10,487 nt of DNA from CAZJOD01 sp964547525 (GTDB lineage Bacteria > Bacillota > Clostridia > JAAYHZ01). Position numbers and translations under genes: made by a program. The notes beneath the pieces were generated by a model. It ran no database searches. It had not been told where the DNA came from and saw nothing but the letters and a program-made list of their open reading frames with translations. Within the stretch, counting starts at the first letter, position 1; each line of letters opens with the position of its first letter. Location of the stretch: the NCBI GenBank assembly GCA_964547525.1, contig CAZJOD010000130.1, positions 1 through 10,487 on the forward strand, written 5' to 3'. This document shows, one piece after another, positions 1 to 6,720 of the stretch.

Positions 1-23
1 AAATGTATAGGAAGGGATTATAA

Positions 24-554
24 ATGTATATAATTAAAAATTTTAAACCGAGTAAATTTTTGCTATTGGCCATATCATTGGCAATACCTATAGGTATGAG
101 TTTGTTGGGTTCTTTAGCCGTCGGAAAAAATTCATTATCTTTGTATGGTATGTTGCTAAAACCCGGAATATCTCCACCTATGATTGTGCTTCGTGGAATT
201 TGGATTCTGCTGTGTATTTTTATGGGTGTGTCTTTTTATAAAATAGTTGTTGATATTAAAGACAAATATGACTTAAAAAGTGCTATACAGCCGTATTTTA
301 TATTATTGGTTCTTGAATTCTCGTGGAACATAATATTTTTCGGTAAGCAGAACCGTTTAGCAGGGATTTTTATAGTGTTAGGTATGTTGTTTTTCACATA
401 TCTTACATATATAAGGTTTAAATCGGTTCGGAAAACTTCAGGTTATCTGTTGATACCGGTTTTTATTTGGCTCATATATTTATTGATTTTGAGTGCAGTG
501 GTATGGTACATGAATTTAAACCCTGTATCAGGGACTTTTAATATATTTACATAA
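24..554 (+). CDS. tspO: TspO/MBR-family integral membrane protein
   Basis: This 176-residue, strongly hydrophobic protein has about five membrane segments (roughly residues 11-33, 50-75, 88-107, 111-130 and 140-163), the layout of TspO (bacterial relative of the mitochondrial translocator protein). Family landmarks are visible: KPGISPP at 46-52 followed by a W60 segment with MG at 67-68, WNIIFF at 101-106, and a last helix with P145 and W149 ending in an Asn-containing segment near 164. Known TspO proteins bind porphyrins, heme or sterols and influence tetrapyrrole-linked or stress responses; the ligand here cannot be inferred. The protein is somewhat longer than the usual 155-160 residues, and the Leu-Asn pair usual in helix 5 is not preserved, so it is a divergent member. 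The ATG at 24 has a good ribosome-binding site (aggaaggg, 9-16) and an in-frame stop at 21-23, so the start is secure. It leads the visible gene run, 24 bp before the deacetylase gene. Confidence 0.8.
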   Translation: MYIIKNFKPSKFLLLAISLAIPIGMSLLGSLAVGKNSLSLYGMLLKPGISPPMIVLRGIWILLCIFMGVSFYKIVVDIKDKYDLKSAIQPYFILLVLEFSWNIIFFGKQNRLAGIFIVLGMLFFTYLTYIRFKSVRKTSGYLLIPVFIWLIYLLILSAVVWYMNLNPVSGTFNIFT

Positions 555-578
555 AATTTAAGAAAAAAGAGGCGTGCT

Positions 579-1484
579 ATGAATAATTTAAGTTATTTAA
601 TCGGAAAAATTACTAGATTGTTTGTTATTATTTCGTTGGCGTTTTTACTGGTGTTGGTTTATATAATAAACGACCAACCGGGGCCAAGTATATTATTAGG
701 TGTATATAATACATCATACAGTTCCGTTGATTATGAAAATGAAATACCTTATTTGTTTTCACAAGACGTTATTCCGGTTTCTATAGATGCTTCGGGGAAT
801 AGAAGTTGGGGTATAAAAAGAAATATAGCCGGCGCATTGCCTGATCCCGATCCCGGTAGTGTCGAAATTCTGGAAAGACAAAATGCGGTATGGATTGCAG
901 ATACAAGTCAGAAGACCATTTATATAACATTTGATCAAGGTTATGAAAACGGCTACACCGATTTTATTTTAGATACTTTAAAAGAGAAAAATGTTAAGAC
1001 CATATTTTTCATAACAGGTCCGTATCTGGATAAATGTGACAAACTAATGAGGCGTTTTGTAGATGAAGGGCATTATGTGGGTAATCATACTGTTCGCCAC
1101 AAAAGTATGCCGTTACTGGACCGGTCTACCGCTGAAAAAGAATTGCTTGAATTGGAAAAGGCATTTGAAGAAAAATACGGTGCTCAGATGCTGTTTTTCA
1201 GACCTCCTATGGGTGAATATAATGAGGAGACCTTAAAAATAGCTAAAGAACTCAGATATACCACAATGTTCTGGAGCTTTGCATATGACGATTGGCACAA
1301 AGATAAAGTGCGAGGTGCACAATATGTTATTGATATCGTAACACAAAATGCTCATAACGGAATGATCATACTGTTTCATGCCGTTTCAAGAGATAATGCG
1401 GACGCATTAGGTGCTTTAATCGATAAGCTTCGCAGTCAAGGGTATGAATTCGGTGACCCGATGGATCTGTATCAATCGAACTAA
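579..1484 (+). CDS. pdaA: Membrane-anchored PdaA-like polysaccharide (muramic acid) deacetylase
   Basis: A 301-residue carbohydrate esterase family 4 protein. One hydrophobic segment (about 11-30) acts as a signal anchor, a linker of about 75 residues follows, and the NodB-type domain covers about 112-295. Motifs seen: TFDQG (117-121) running into YENGYT, the zinc-ligand pair H170 and H174 (GNHTVRH), RPP at 208-210, DDW at 237-239, and LFH ending at H267. The YENGYT extension, the SWG segment near 76-78 and the ADTS stretch before the domain match the PdaA (delta-lactam-biosynthetic de-N-acetylase) group rather than chitin or xylan deacetylases. PdaA removes the N-acetyl group from muramic acid after CwlD action, allowing muramic delta-lactam formation in spore cortex. 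The usual second Asp of the first motif is Gln120 here; B. subtilis PdaA, as I recall it, has Asn there. Location ahead of yqfCD fits a sporulation role. PdaA orthology rather than paralogy is an inference. Confidence 0.8.
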   Translation: MNNLSYLIGKITRLFVIISLAFLLVLVYIINDQPGPSILLGVYNTSYSSVDYENEIPYLFSQDVIPVSIDASGNRSWGIKRNIAGALPDPDPGSVEILERQNAVWIADTSQKTIYITFDQGYENGYTDFILDTLKEKNVKTIFFITGPYLDKCDKLMRRFVDEGHYVGNHTVRHKSMPLLDRSTAEKELLELEKAFEEKYGAQMLFFRPPMGEYNEETLKIAKELRYTTMFWSFAYDDWHKDKVRGAQYVIDIVTQNAHNGMIILFHAVSRDNADALGALIDKLRSQGYEFGDPMDLYQSN

Positions 1485-1485
1485 G

Positions 1486-1494
1486 AGAGGGGTG
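1486..1494 (+). promoter_or_regulatory. Ribosome-binding site ahead of yqfC, spaced for an ATG in another frame
   Basis: The purine-rich stretch agaggggtg, just after the deacetylase stop, is the only plausible Shine-Dalgarno sequence here. Its GAGG core (1487-1490) lies 7 nt before an ATG at 1498 but 14 nt before the GTG at 1505 that opens yqfC. The ATG at 1498 reads only ten codons before TAA at 1528-1530. The yqfC frame has TGA at 1499-1501, so that frame cannot start earlier than 1502. Confidence 0.6.
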
Positions 1495-1504
1495 TATATG
1501 ACCT

Positions 1505-1783
1505 GTGGCTATAAAAAAAATAAAGATTAAAGAAAAACTGGCAAATGCTTTAGAGTTACCAAGGGAACTTGTATTAAACGTACCCAAAATAACTGTGACC
1601 GGAAAAGACAAAATTCTAATTGAGAATTATAAAAGCATTATCAGTTATGAAAACGATGTTGTCAAATTAAACACTTCGGTGGGTACACTGTCGCTTTTCG
1701 GTGTGGATCTTATGATAAAAGAGATTACCACTGAAGATATCATAGTTATCGGAAAGGTCGACAAAGTTGAATTCAATTCATAA
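1505..1783 (+). CDS. yqfC: Sporulation protein YqfC (YabP/YqfC family)
   Basis: A 92-residue protein resembling the YabP/YqfC family: a short basic N-terminus, then ELPRELVLNVPKITVTGKDK (about 18-37), an IENYKSIISY segment, a two-strand repeat with NTSVGTLSLFG, and a C-terminal IVIGKVDKVEF strand. Length (about 90-95 is usual) and position directly before yqfD agree with B. subtilis YqfC, which belongs to a mother-cell (sigma-E) sporulation operon. Its biochemical role is not established. No membrane segment is present. The start is a GTG, chosen because a stop lies in frame at 1499-1501. The ribosome-binding site upstream is better placed for the out-of-frame ATG at 1498, and an A8 run at 1513-1520 would join the two frames if it were one base shorter. 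The exact N-terminus is therefore uncertain, but the rest of the gene is not. Confidence 0.85.
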   Translation: MAIKKIKIKEKLANALELPRELVLNVPKITVTGKDKILIENYKSIISYENDVVKLNTSVGTLSLFGVDLMIKEITTEDIIVIGKVDKVEFNS

Positions 1784-1784
1784 C

Positions 1785-1790
1785 AAGGAG
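1785..1790 (+). promoter_or_regulatory. Ribosome-binding site deciding the yqfD start
   Basis: AAGGAG directly follows the yqfC stop codon. It lies 8 nt before GTG 1799 but only 2 nt before the in-frame TTG at 1793, so GTG 1799 is the functional start. Confidence 0.8.
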
Positions 1791-1798
1791 AATTGGCC

Positions 1799-2998
1799 GT
1801 GATTTTCAAGCTGATAAATTTTTTTAGGGGATATGTTCATTTAAAAGTTTATGGGAAGTTTTCTGAACGATTCATTAACATATGTGTTTTTCATAATATA
1901 TTTTTATGGAATATAAAAAGGCTCGATAAAGATACAATAACGTTATATATAAGTAAAAGAGCGTATAATGAAATGGAACAAATTGCTGAAAAATCAAAGG
2001 TGAAAACCGAAGTTATAAAAAAATACGGTCTACCTTTTATAATGGCAAAATATAAAAAAAGAAAACCGTTCGCAATTGGTGCTTTGATTTTTGTAGTGAC
2101 ATCTTTATATCTTTTATCAGTCGTTTGGAATGTTGAGGTGACCGGCAACGAAACTATAGAGTTGCAGGACATATTAAACGATGTAAAAAAAAGTGGGATA
2201 TATCCGGGAGTACCAAAACGAAAAATTGACCGGGATGACGTTATATCCCGTATAATGTTGGAAAGAGAAGATTTGTCATGGGTGGGAATATACATAAAAG
2301 GAACTAAAGTGACGGTGGCATTAACGGAAAGAGCTTTAAGACCGGTACAAGAAGACAACAGTTATCCTTGTGATATTGTTGCCGGAAAAGACGGAGTAGT
2401 CTCTGAGGTTATAGTGAAAGCCGGAGAAGCGGCTGTCAAAAAGGGAGACAGTGTTTTCAAAGGAGATGTTTTGATAAAGGGAAAAATCACTTTGAAATAT
2501 TCCAACGACGAAATGAATGTACATGCTACAGGTGAAGTTTATGCAACTACATGGTATAATATAAAAATGGAGATACCGACTGAAAAGATTCTTAAAGAAT
2601 ATACCGGAAAAGAATATAGGAAAACTATAATTGAAATTTTAGGTAAATCCATTAATTTACCTAAAATCCGTCCAATGAATTTTGAAATGTATGATCTCGA
2701 TACGCAAGTGATGCAAGCTGTTGTAACAGGTAATATATTTTTTCCGATAAATAAGACGGTTTATGTATATAAAGAGTATCAAACTAAAAAGATAAGTATG
2801 AGTGAAAAAGAATCGATTTTGTATTGTACGGAACTTATTGAAGACAAAGCAAAGGATATTATTTCTGATGGTGCCGAAATACTTGAAAAGTATTTCAGAT
2901 ACGTGTATGATGAAGATGGAAAAAAATATGCAGAAATGATATTTGAATGCAAAGAAGACATAGGAATTAAAGAAAAGGTTGGAGGGTTTAGTGAATAA
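1799..2998 (+). CDS. yqfD: Sporulation protein YqfD, single-pass membrane protein
   Basis: A 399-residue protein (B. subtilis YqfD is close to this length) of the YqfD sporulation family. The N-terminal ~88 residues are soluble and basic, beginning MIFKLINFFRGYV, with one membrane helix at about 90-110 after a KKRK stretch. Outside the membrane, residues ~111-178 read like a POTRA/FtsQ-type module (VEVTGN, then a helix-rich part ending in a TVALTER strand). Residues ~192-230 (AGKDGVV, then VKKGD and KGDVLIKG) have the Gly-rich rhythm of a lipoyl-like beta-barrel. These two resemblances are my inference. The molecular function is unknown; sigma-E control is known for the B. subtilis operon. 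GTG 1799 was chosen for its AAGGAG site; TTG 1793 is too close. The stop overlaps the phoH start (GTGAATAA), which suggests translational coupling. A perfect 13-bp inverted repeat lies within the gene at 2636-2667. Confidence 0.9.
   Translation: MIFKLINFFRGYVHLKVYGKFSERFINICVFHNIFLWNIKRLDKDTITLYISKRAYNEMEQIAEKSKVKTEVIKKYGLPFIMAKYKKRKPFAIGALIFVVTSLYLLSVVWNVEVTGNETIELQDILNDVKKSGIYPGVPKRKIDRDDVISRIMLEREDLSWVGIYIKGTKVTVALTERALRPVQEDNSYPCDIVAGKDGVVSEVIVKAGEAAVKKGDSVFKGDVLIKGKITLKYSNDEMNVHATGEVYATTWYNIKMEIPTEKILKEYTGKEYRKTIIEILGKSINLPKIRPMNFEMYDLDTQVMQAVVTGNIFFPINKTVYVYKEYQTKKISMSEKESILYCTELIEDKAKDIISDGAEILEKYFRYVYDEDGKKYAEMIFECKEDIGIKEKVGGFSE
2636..2667. repeat. Perfect 13-bp inverted repeat with 6-nt loop inside yqfD
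   Basis: Left arm ATTTTAGGTAAAT (2636-2648), loop CCATTA (2649-2654), right arm ATTTACCTAAAAT (2655-2667). All 13 pairs match, two of them G-C. It is neither at a gene end nor followed by a T run, so it does not look like an intrinsic terminator. Its function is unknown. Confidence 0.7.
2981..2986 (+). promoter_or_regulatory. Ribosome-binding site deciding the phoH start
   Basis: GGAGGG inside the last codons of yqfD lies 4 nt before GTG 2991. It overlaps the upstream alternative TTG at 2979 and so cannot serve that codon. Initiation at GTG 2991 is favoured. Confidence 0.65.
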
Positions 2999-3965
2999 CG
3001 TAATTCATAAAGTTGTAGATTTAGAAGGTAGTGAACAAATCATGAATGTTTTTGGTAATCATGATGAAAACTTAAAAGTTATAGAGCAGGCGTTGGATGT
3101 TACCATTATACTTAGAGATAACGAAGTTAAAGTGATAGGATTGCCTGAGAATGTGGACAAGGCCCTAAGAGTTATTAATAATTTACTACCTATTGCAAAA
3201 TCAAACGATGTTATTACAAGACAAAATGTTTTATATTTTTTGTCATTGTCCGAGGACGGTCTTGATGTGGACATGCAGGATTATCCTATAGACTGTGTAT
3301 GTGTTACCGCTAAAGGAACACAAATAAAATCCAAAACATTCGGGCAAAAAAGATATGTTAAAGCTATGAAGGAGAATACTATCACCTTCGGTATAGGTCC
3401 GGCGGGCACAGGTAAAACGTTCCTTGCAGTGGCTATGGCGGTAAGTGCGTTCCGCGCCAAAGAAGTCGATAGAATAATACTAACAAGACCGGCTGTGGAA
3501 GCCGGAGAAAAATTGGGATTCCTGCCCGGTGACCTGCAACACAAGGTTGATCCTTACCTTAGACCTTTGTATGATGCTTTATACCAAATGCTAGGTCCTG
3601 AGATTTTCAGTAAGCATCAGGAAAGCGGAGCGATTGAAGTAGCTCCATTGGCATATATGCGGGGTAGAACATTGGATAATTCGTATATTATATTGGACGA
3701 AGCTCAAAATACTACACCGCAGCAAATGAAAATGTTTTTAACAAGAATAGGTTTCGGCTCAAAAGCAATTGTAACAGGTGATATAACTCAAATCGATTTG
3801 GATGGTAAAAAATCAGGTTTAAAAGAGGTTATTTCTGTTCTAAGAAATATAGACGGTATAGGATTTATTTTTTTAACAGAAAAAGATGTTGTACGCCATG
3901 AATTAATTCAAAAAATAATCAAAGCTTATGATAAATATGAAAATAAAACAGATAGAAACGGATAG
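2991..3965 (+). CDS. phoH: PhoH-family ATPase (PhoH/YbeZ type)
   Basis: A 324-residue cytoplasmic P-loop ATPase of the PhoH family. An N-terminal domain of about 100 residues precedes the ATPase core. Walker A is GPAGTGKT (136-143), Walker B is ILD plus EAQNTT (Asp-Glu at 236-237), and a superfamily-1 helicase-like motif VTGDITQ is at about 261-267. PhoH (YbeZ in Enterobacteria) is linked genetically and physically to YbeY and is thought to act in RNA or ribosome metabolism. Here phoH and ybeY flank pgpH, as in other Firmicutes. Length is normal for the group and all nucleotide-binding motifs are intact. GTG 2991 was chosen as start because GGAGGG precedes it; a TTG at 2979 would add four residues but has no suitable site. 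The start overlaps the yqfD stop by 8 bp. It ends 7 bp before pgpH. Confidence 0.95.
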   Translation: MNNVIHKVVDLEGSEQIMNVFGNHDENLKVIEQALDVTIILRDNEVKVIGLPENVDKALRVINNLLPIAKSNDVITRQNVLYFLSLSEDGLDVDMQDYPIDCVCVTAKGTQIKSKTFGQKRYVKAMKENTITFGIGPAGTGKTFLAVAMAVSAFRAKEVDRIILTRPAVEAGEKLGFLPGDLQHKVDPYLRPLYDALYQMLGPEIFSKHQESGAIEVAPLAYMRGRTLDNSYIILDEAQNTTPQQMKMFLTRIGFGSKAIVTGDITQIDLDGKKSGLKEVISVLRNIDGIGFIFLTEKDVVRHELIQKIIKAYDKYENKTDRNG

Positions 3966-3972
3966 TGATTAA

Positions 3973-6219
3973 ATGATTAAAACTGACAAGCATACAGGTG
4001 TAGAAAAAAAGCCGGGAAAGAAAAAAAGTAGAACCGGTAACCTAAAAATCGGTTTGATATTTTTAGCATGCGTTTTATTATGTTATTTTATAATTCTATC
4101 GGCTGTAATGCCAAAAAAGTATGATATCAAGCCGGGCGAAAAAAGTGAATATGATATTGTTGCCCCAAGAGATACCGTTAATATGGTATTAACAAGAGAA
4201 CGTGCGGAAGAAATGAGAGAACAGGTTCAGCCCGTAATTGTCAGAACAGACATATCTGCAAAACAGTTAAATATTGTTGCAGACATTTTTGTGGCGGTTA
4301 AGAATCTTAGAAGCAATATGTTAAGTTCGGTTTTATTACAAAACTTTGTTATACCAGGCTTCCAAGAAGGCTCTATCAGAAAAGGAGATGTGCCTCATGG
4401 TATACCCATATTTTCAAAAGAAAGAAAATTTTTAGACGAATCTTTGACAGCGGGAAATAAGATATTATTAAACTATAATATAAATACGTCTGCGGTGGCA
4501 GCCGAAGATATCTACATATACGCATCTGATGCACAAATAGGTATGTTGGAAAAGAGTATCCGGGATATTTTAGTATATATTTTCGAGAATGATATATTCG
4601 AAGATAATCTGGATACATTTTTGGAATTTGCAGAAGCACGATTATCAATGGTGAACATAAGCGAAAACCTAAAAAACATGGGAAACGATATATTTACATT
4701 TGTCATAAAACCCAATTGTGTTATTGATTCCGAGCATACTCGCGCCTTGAAGGAACAAGCCTACACTAATGTTATGCAAAACAACAAAGTAGTGGTAAAT
4801 GCCAATGATAGAATAATTAGTGTGGGAGACATAGTTACAAATGATAAGTATGCCATGTTGGAAGATCTAAATATGATAAAGGACGGTAAAACCAATTATA
4901 CTTTTTTCGTTGCCGTATTTTTAATCACTTTAATATTGTCAATGGTATTTATCAGTGAATACAATGTGAGTTCTGATAATAAGGCGGATAGTAGTGGTAT
5001 TTTGTTAATTGCGTCGGTAGTAATATTGGTTTTGCTTATAGCACGGCTCACTCCGTCGGGATATTTTTATTTCATACCTATATTTACAGGTGTAATGTTA
5101 CTTGCAATATTAACAGATGACAAAGTTGCATTCATCGGTAATGCCGTTTTAACATTATTTATATCATTTATGTATAATTGGAATATTCCTTTTATGGTTA
5201 TGTCTTTATGTGTGGGATCGTTTACTATCTTTCTTTTGAAAAAACTAAAAAAACGCAGGAGTGGAATATCATTATGCGGAGTTTTAGCAGGTGTCCTTAA
5301 TGTATTTGTGATTTTTGCATTTTCTCTATTTTACGGTTGGACATGGAAAGAGATTGGAATAAGATCGGCTATGGTGTTTTTAAGCGGACTCTTTTCGGGT
5401 ATAATTACTATAGGTATATTACCGGTAATAGAAATGGCTTTTGATGTAATGACACCAATAAAACTGTTGGAATTGGTCAACCCGAATCATGATCTTTTGA
5501 AAAGGCTTTTAATGGAAGCCCCCGGAACCTATCACCACAGTCTTATGGTGGGAAATCTAGCAGAAAATGCGGCACGAACCGTAGGAGGAAATCCTTTATT
5601 AGCAAGGGTAGGAGCATATTACCATGATATAGGGAAATTAAAAAGGCCTAATTTCTTTATTGAAAATCAACATAGAGGGAATAATCCCCATGACAAACTA
5701 AACCCGTCTCTTAGCAAGATGATAATAACCGAGCATGTAAAACACGGTTTGGAACTATGCAAGAAATATAAACTTCCGTCTTTTATAAGTGATTTTATAG
5801 TACAGCACCATGGGACAACCTTGGTGGCATATTTTTATCATAAAGCAGTCGAAGGTAGTAAAAATGTCGAGATCGATCAGCAAAGCTTTCGTTATGACGG
5901 TGTAAAACCTACAACAAAAGAATCCGCTGTTGTTATGTTAGCCGATTCTGTAGAAGCGGCTATAAAGTCTATGGATTTAGATGATGATTTGACTGAAGGT
6001 AAGATTAGAGGTATTATTAAAAATATTATCGATTCTAAGTATGAAGATGATCAATTGGAGAACTGTGATATTACACTAAAAGATTTAACAAATATAAGAG
6101 AAGGATTTATAAAAGTATACAGTGGATATTTCCATGGAAGAGTAAAATATCCCAAATCTTCTGATTTTGAAGATCAAGATAAGGAATTAATTAAAAAAGA
6201 AAACGGAAATGGTAGATGA
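3973..6219 (+). CDS. pgpH: PgpH: 7TM-HD c-di-AMP phosphodiesterase
   Basis: A 748-residue polytopic membrane protein. A basic N-terminus and one membrane helix (~25-45) lead into an extracytoplasmic domain (~47-305, 7TMR-HDED type). About seven membrane helices follow (~309-487), then a cytoplasmic HD domain (~515-665). HD-domain metal-site residues are all present: H522, the H551-D552 pair (YYHDIGK), H588, H612-H613 (QHHGTT) and D658 (LADSVEAA). This architecture is that of Listeria PgpH and B. subtilis YqfF, which hydrolyse the second messenger cyclic di-AMP; loss of these enzymes affects osmolyte, wall and stress responses. The extracellular domain presumably senses a signal, but the ligand is unknown. 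The start ATG has only a poor ribosome-binding site, so translation may depend on coupling to phoH, whose stop is 7 bp upstream. Its stop overlaps the ybeY start (ATGA). Confidence 0.95.
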   Translation: MIKTDKHTGVEKKPGKKKSRTGNLKIGLIFLACVLLCYFIILSAVMPKKYDIKPGEKSEYDIVAPRDTVNMVLTRERAEEMREQVQPVIVRTDISAKQLNIVADIFVAVKNLRSNMLSSVLLQNFVIPGFQEGSIRKGDVPHGIPIFSKERKFLDESLTAGNKILLNYNINTSAVAAEDIYIYASDAQIGMLEKSIRDILVYIFENDIFEDNLDTFLEFAEARLSMVNISENLKNMGNDIFTFVIKPNCVIDSEHTRALKEQAYTNVMQNNKVVVNANDRIISVGDIVTNDKYAMLEDLNMIKDGKTNYTFFVAVFLITLILSMVFISEYNVSSDNKADSSGILLIASVVILVLLIARLTPSGYFYFIPIFTGVMLLAILTDDKVAFIGNAVLTLFISFMYNWNIPFMVMSLCVGSFTIFLLKKLKKRRSGISLCGVLAGVLNVFVIFAFSLFYGWTWKEIGIRSAMVFLSGLFSGIITIGILPVIEMAFDVMTPIKLLELVNPNHDLLKRLLMEAPGTYHHSLMVGNLAENAARTVGGNPLLARVGAYYHDIGKLKRPNFFIENQHRGNNPHDKLNPSLSKMIITEHVKHGLELCKKYKLPSFISDFIVQHHGTTLVAYFYHKAVEGSKNVEIDQQSFRYDGVKPTTKESAVVMLADSVEAAIKSMDLDDDLTEGKIRGIIKNIIDSKYEDDQLENCDITLKDLTNIREGFIKVYSGYFHGRVKYPKSSDFEDQDKELIKKENGNGR

Positions 6220-6716
6220 GTGGTAGAGTTTTGAATGTTTTTATAGAAAATCAAACAAATAATTTTAAATTAAAACGAAAAATTCGTGTTTTAATAAAGA
6301 AGGTTACAGGTCTTTGTTATAAATCTGAAAACTTGCCGTATAAAGCTTGTTTGGATATAAGGCTGGTTGATAATGATAAAATGGCCGAAATTAATTTGAG
6401 AACACGTAATATAAATAATACTACCGATGTTTTATCGTTTCCAATGATGGAATTTGTTGAAGGTAAAATAAATGTAATGCCCTGGGATTATATAAATAAG
6501 AGAAAATTGATTTATCTTGGTGAAATAATTATAACTCCTTCTGTCACAAAAAGTCAGGCGGAGATGTATGGACACTCTTTCGAAAGAGAAATGGGTTTTT
6601 TGGTAAGCCATGGTATGTTTCATTTATTAGGTTATGATCATGGTAATACCGAAGATGAAAAAAAAATGATTAAAAAACAAGAGAGTGTGTTAAAGCTTTT
6701 AATGTTGGAAAGGTGA
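6216..6716 (+). CDS. ybeY: Endoribonuclease YbeY (rRNA maturation factor)
   Basis: A 166-residue UPF0054/YbeY protein. The signature zinc site is clear at SHGMFHLLGYDH: H132, H136 and H142 in the H-x3-H-x5-H spacing of the metal-dependent endonuclease. A conserved TTDVLSFP segment is at 69-76 and LGEIIIT at about 101-107. YbeY works in 16S rRNA 3'-end maturation and 70S quality control and is functionally tied to Era and to PhoH/YbeZ, both in this same gene run. Length is typical (150-170). The ATG overlaps the pgpH stop in the arrangement ATGA, suggesting translational coupling; no strong separate ribosome-binding site is seen. In B. subtilis dgkA follows this gene; here cdd begins 4 bp after the stop. 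Confidence 0.95.
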   Translation: MSGRVLNVFIENQTNNFKLKRKIRVLIKKVTGLCYKSENLPYKACLDIRLVDNDKMAEINLRTRNINNTTDVLSFPMMEFVEGKINVMPWDYINKRKLIYLGEIIITPSVTKSQAEMYGHSFEREMGFLVSHGMFHLLGYDHGNTEDEKKMIKKQESVLKLLMLER

Positions 6717-6720
6717 TAAA

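Noticed and set aside
521..533. Small hairpin CCCTG-TAT-CAGGG near the end of tspO followed by a T-rich stretch, as a possible terminator
   Set aside because: Only a 5-bp stem, inside the coding sequence, with an interrupted T tract; not convincing.
1360..1490. Possible sigma-E promoter for yqfCD within the end of the deacetylase gene
   Set aside because: Expected from B. subtilis, but I found only partial matches (for example TCATACT with a poor -10), too weak to report.
1793..1798. TTG 1793 as yqfD start
   Set aside because: Only 2 nt from AAGGAG; GTG 1799 at 8 nt is far better.
1891..2358. 155-codon open frame on the minus strand inside yqfD, and similar minus-strand frames inside phoH, pgpH and era
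   Set aside because: They lie wholly within well-recognised genes on the other strand, have no recognisable protein features and no ribosome-binding context.
4444..4479. TTGACA and TATAAT hexamers in pgpH as an internal promoter
   Set aside because: They are 24 bp apart, well beyond the usable 16-18 bp spacing.
5417..5430. 14-bp perfect palindrome TATTACCGGTAATA in pgpH
   Set aside because: About one such palindrome is expected by chance in a window of this size and composition; it lies in a membrane-helix coding region.
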